Below the pieces are notes generated by a model that worked only from the letters and a program-made list of their open reading frames with translations, was not told the origin of the DNA and did not search any database. Positions 61,586 to 64,000 of a stretch of 64,000 bases of DNA are shown here, piece after piece (the stretch's first letter is position 1; each line of letters starts with the position of its first letter). This stretch comes from Rhizobium sp. L51/94 (GTDB taxonomy: Bacteria > Pseudomonadota > Alphaproteobacteria > Rhizobiales > Rhizobiaceae), in assembly GCF_019355555.1 (NCBI RefSeq), contig NZ_CP072145.1:1-64000 (forward strand), written 5' to 3'. Made by a program: the position numbers and the translations under genes.

Positions 61586-62452
61586 CTAGGTAAGCATCGT
61601 GATTTGAGCAAAGATCTTCTCGACGGGAATATCGAGGCGCGCCGGACGATCGCGCCAGTCGCTGTCGCCATCATATCTATTATTGAAGTAGTCCATATCA
61701 ATGTGGAGGAGCAGCGGACTGCCTTGAATACCCTCCAACCAGTCGTCGACATCGGGCGTCAAACGGTAGCGCCCGGCACCTGTGCCGCTTGAGGGCTCGA
61801 GCGTAGCAACTGGTCGCGATGCACCTGGTTGAAGCAAATCGTCCGAATTGCATTCGATACGGATTACAAAATCCCGAGTGGCCTCGGCTTTTGGCGGCTG
61901 ACACAGGTGTCTCACCTCTGCGAGCGGTACGGCAGCGAGGAACGGGGTCATGAAACTACCCATTCCGATCGCGCCGCTTTCGATCGCTTCGATTACCGTG
62001 TCCGGGTCGGATAGGGAAATCTGGCGGTGCGTTATGAGATCCCGCCAGCCAGCTTCGTTCCGTTCGATACGTGGAGAGCCTAGATCGCGGTGATCGTCAA
62101 CGTGAAGCAGAACCAGCGAAGTCAATGTCTCGGTACCGCCCCGCCGTTTAAGCCATTCCGACCAGCTTGCTAATGTCCAGCTATCGTAAAGGCAACGCAG
62201 CAATTTGGAAGAGCGACGGCGCGAGAGAGCCATTTCTTCACGTTTTAGGCCTTTACCCCACCAATCGAGGCCCAGCTCTAGCTTCTCGTCTATGTGTCGT
62301 TCCCGGCCGGAAGGCCAGCTGAAACTGAGATCCCACCCACTCGGTCCTAGCGACGCGATTGCGTCCTTGTCACAAAAATAATCGCGTAGACGGGCGTGCC
62401 GCTCGGCTTCGTCGAGTGGTAGGCTTTCGGTCGCCACGCGAATCCTGGTCAT
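61586..62452 (-). CDS. UPF0489-family (peptide-arginase-like) protein, ends at an in-frame TAG
   Basis: 288 residues; the ATG at 62452 overlaps the stop of the HExxH gene (ATGA). Metal-ligand motifs of the ureohydrolase fold are visible: LLHVDDHRDLG (116-125) and LLHIDMDYFNNRYDGD (248-263). This is the UPF0489 pattern, whose OspR/FlmR-type members turn peptidyl Arg into ornithine. The frame stops at TAG (61588-61586) after ITMLT and resumes in the same frame with ALRRRGLLEV, so CAG to TAG is the simplest explanation. Without the following ~40 residues the fold may be incomplete. Confidence 0.78.
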   Translation of the reverse strand: MTRIRVATESLPLDEAERHARLRDYFCDKDAIASLGPSGWDLSFSWPSGRERHIDEKLELGLDWWGKGLKREEMALSRRRSSKLLRCLYDSWTLASWSEWLKRRGGTETLTSLVLLHVDDHRDLGSPRIERNEAGWRDLITHRQISLSDPDTVIEAIESGAIGMGSFMTPFLAAVPLAEVRHLCQPPKAEATRDFVIRIECNSDDLLQPGASRPVATLEPSSGTGAGRYRLTPDVDDWLEGIQGSPLLLHIDMDYFNNRYDGDSDWRDRPARLDIPVEKIFAQITMLT

Positions 62453-63615
62453 GCGGTAATGAGCGACCGCGCTCCGGCCTTCTCCAAAACATCAATGAGC
62501 GCGTCACCGACAGATGTCATCTCGCAAGTGCGCAAGGTTGATATGCCGAGCTTGAGATTGCGTTCTGTGTCAGCCAGCTGATTTAGAGCCCGGTTGTGCA
62601 TACGCTGCGGTCCGTTTCTGAGCACGTGCTCCCAGAACCTCTTCAGTTCCACGAAGACAAAAACGGCATGCAACAATCCGGAGGGCGGCCTTAGGTCGGC
62701 CCGCCAAGGCGAAACGACGCGCGGCGCGAAGGGGCTGACCGTCGGTCCCAAGCGTTCCAGAAGATACAGCTTCTGGTGACGATGTTCATGGATCAAGGAG
62801 TCCGCAAGGTCATAGGGGTCGATCAGGGAGTCGCCCTGCGTCACGGAAACGAACAGCGCGCCCGGAACCGAGTCATCGCTGAACGAGACGATCTTCTCAG
62901 GATGAGCGGTCGGATCACGCACGAACTGCACCGCGTGGCATGCCGATGAAATTTCGTCGGCAAGCGCCGGACGCCATTGTCTCACGACGCTCAGTGCTTC
63001 CCGCACCACGGCGCGCGCGTCAGTAGCGATGCCTTCAGGTTCGAAGTAGATCTGTTCCCCAAATGGCGTACGTAGCCACACGTCGTCAGCCGCAATATCC
63101 ATGCCGTTGTCCCGATGACGATCGAAACCGGACGCCAGCGATACAAGATATACGCCGTCCGCGACGAGCGGCTTTCCGTCTACGTCGTGAATTGCCGCTC
63201 CTCTGACATGTGCGAGGAACGTCCGCGTCCAAGCGACCGTGCCTGGCTGGCAAGCGACAGCTTCAAATTGATCTGATGGGAGATCCATGAGGGTGCGCGC
63301 CGCTGCGCCCACTGATTGATCAAGCGAAAGCGCATTGGCGAGTGCAGATCCAAATTCGCCGACGTATTCACGCTGCGCGTCATCAATCAGCAGCGTCATG
63401 GCCGGATCAGCAGTTTCGGCGAATTCAAAACGTGCGAGATCAAACCCTTCCGGAAGTCGGGAATTGAGCGCGGGTTGATCCGCGACCAGACTGTCGGCAA
63501 GTCTCTTCTTGACATGCGAAATAAGGCTGAAGAGTTCGGCGCAGTAGACGGAAGGATTGTCGATGCGGATTTCGCTAAATCGGGACAGCGGTTTCAGCAA
63601 GTCGCGGACAAGCAT
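62449..63615 (-). CDS. HExxH-type peptide beta-hydroxylase homologue
   Basis: 388 residues as an open frame. SLIHEHRHQKLYLLERL (HEHRH at 276-280) followed by VSPWRADLRPPSGLLHAVFV is the signature of the HEXXH-motif family (mod_HExxH), some members of which are alpha-ketoglutarate-dependent peptide hydroxylases. It is cytosolic and would hydroxylate a ribosomal peptide. The ATG at 63615 lies inside the terminal repeats of the neighbouring IS21-family element, and the first ~16 residues are IS-derived, so the natural start is lost or displaced. First gene of the operon as it now stands. Confidence 0.8.
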   Translation of the reverse strand: MLVRDLLKPLSRFSEIRIDNPSVYCAELFSLISHVKKRLADSLVADQPALNSRLPEGFDLARFEFAETADPAMTLLIDDAQREYVGEFGSALANALSLDQSVGAAARTLMDLPSDQFEAVACQPGTVAWTRTFLAHVRGAAIHDVDGKPLVADGVYLVSLASGFDRHRDNGMDIAADDVWLRTPFGEQIYFEPEGIATDARAVVREALSVVRQWRPALADEISSACHAVQFVRDPTAHPEKIVSFSDDSVPGALFVSVTQGDSLIDPYDLADSLIHEHRHQKLYLLERLGPTVSPFAPRVVSPWRADLRPPSGLLHAVFVFVELKRFWEHVLRNGPQRMHNRALNQLADTERNLKLGISTLRTCEMTSVGDALIDVLEKAGARSLITA

Positions 63616-63634
63616 TTCGCTAAGTCGCGGACAA
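63569..63634 (-). repeat. tandem terminal repeats of the IS21-family element
   Basis: Three imperfect units of about 20 nt lie head to tail at 63569-63587, 63591-63611 and 63613-63634, with cores on the minus strand TGTCC-CGA-TTAGCGAAAT and TTGTCCGCGACTTAGCGAAA. Multiple terminal repeats are typical of IS21 ends, where the transposase binds. Confidence 0.75.
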
Positions 63635-63668
63635 CGGATGCGATCGAATCCCGGTTGCCTTGTTGCTG

Positions 63669-64000
63669 TTACGCGTGATTGTGTTCGGTTATTTCGTCGC
63701 CGGTCAAGAGCGTCGGCGTTTTTCGTTTGCGCATGCTGTCGCCTTCGAGAGTGATGCGGTGGGCGTTGTGAACAATGCGATCCAAAATCGCATCGGCCAA
63801 AGTGGCTTCTCCAATCATTTCGTGCCAGGCGGCCACCGGAAGCTGAGCTGTGATCAGGGTCGATTTCCTTCGATATCGCTCCTCGAAGATTTCGAGCAAA
63901 TCGAGGCGCTGTCGGTCATTCAGGGTATGGGTTCCCCAGTCATCCAACACCAGCAACTGAACACGTGCCAGCTTGTCGATGAGGCGCGGAAAGCGTCCAT
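63669..64000 (-). CDS. istB: IS21-family helper ATPase IstB, partial
   Basis: The frame is open to the right edge of the window, so the 5' part is missing. Visible: RFPRLIDKLARVQLLVLDDW (Walker B), ALTER-type FEERYRRKSTLITAQLPVAA and LADAILDRIVHNAHRITLEG, all typical of the C-terminal half of IstB. It lies 34 bp from the terminal repeats. IstB assists the IstA transposase. Confidence 0.92.
   Translation of the reverse strand, partial: GRFPRLIDKLARVQLLVLDDWGTHTLNDRQRLDLLEIFEERYRRKSTLITAQLPVAAWHEMIGEATLADAILDRIVHNAHRITLEGDSMRKRKTPTLLTGDEITEHNHA

Noticed and set aside
56333..63615. Antiphage defence island
   Set aside because: No nuclease, helicase, NTPase effector or toxin domain is present; the enzymes fit peptide modification and the products appear to be exported.

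Overview
The window looks like part of a conjugative, accessory-gene-rich plasmid (or plasmid-derived island) from a Rhizobiaceae-type alphaproteobacterium (Agrobacterium/Rhizobium/Ensifer group). This rests on a RepC replication initiator, a VirB/VirD4 type IV secretion system, a MOBP relaxase with a recognisable oriT, a Tzs-type cytokinin synthase and a dense load of IS701, IS5, IS3, IS6, IS21, IS91 and IS256 family elements. All family names come from reading protein motifs and from recall; no database search was run.

Layout. 1-4859: two polar amino-acid ABC permease genes, an MFS exporter and two AraC regulators. 5123-6467: a SAM-dependent methyltransferase and a small unknown gene. 6474-14087: a nest of five insertion elements whose target duplications allow the order of insertion to be read. 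14172-16497: repC without repA/repB, plus a winged-helix-like gene. 17201-30000: virD4 and virB11 to virB1 in reverse order. 30078-33126: a divergent run of conjugation-associated exported proteins. 33270-36180: decayed DNA, a terminator, a small gene and a peptide deformylase. 36181-41402: relaxase, MobC-like protein, oriT, and VirC1/VirC2-like genes. 41482-48543: decayed metabolic genes (truncated oxidoreductases, one intact SDR) cut up by IS elements.

48544-55425 holds a cytokinin locus. It has a VirG-box-like site, tzs (adenylate isopentenyltransferase), a radical SAM protein with a probable B12-binding half, idi (IPP isomerase) and a LOG-type phosphoribohydrolase. Two insertion elements now separate the genes, but removing them at their target duplications restores a compact run of four genes in one direction. 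Idi would supply DMAPP, Tzs would prenylate AMP and LOG would release the active base. The radical SAM enzyme is the unexplained partner.

56333-63615 holds an apparent His-Xaa-Ser (HXS) peptide-modification operon, the best candidate for an undescribed system. In transcription order (minus strand) it contains an HExxH-type peptide hydroxylase homologue, a UPF0489 (peptide-arginase-like) domain followed in the same frame, across one TAG codon, by a GNAT acyltransferase domain, a family 2 glycosyltransferase, the C-terminal part of HxsB, the radical SAM maturase HxsC, an HxsA-like exported peptidoglycan-binding protein with five His-x-Ser repeats, and an exported ClpP/crotonase-fold-like protein. 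An IS21-family element borders the operon on its upstream side and supplies the first codons of the HExxH gene.
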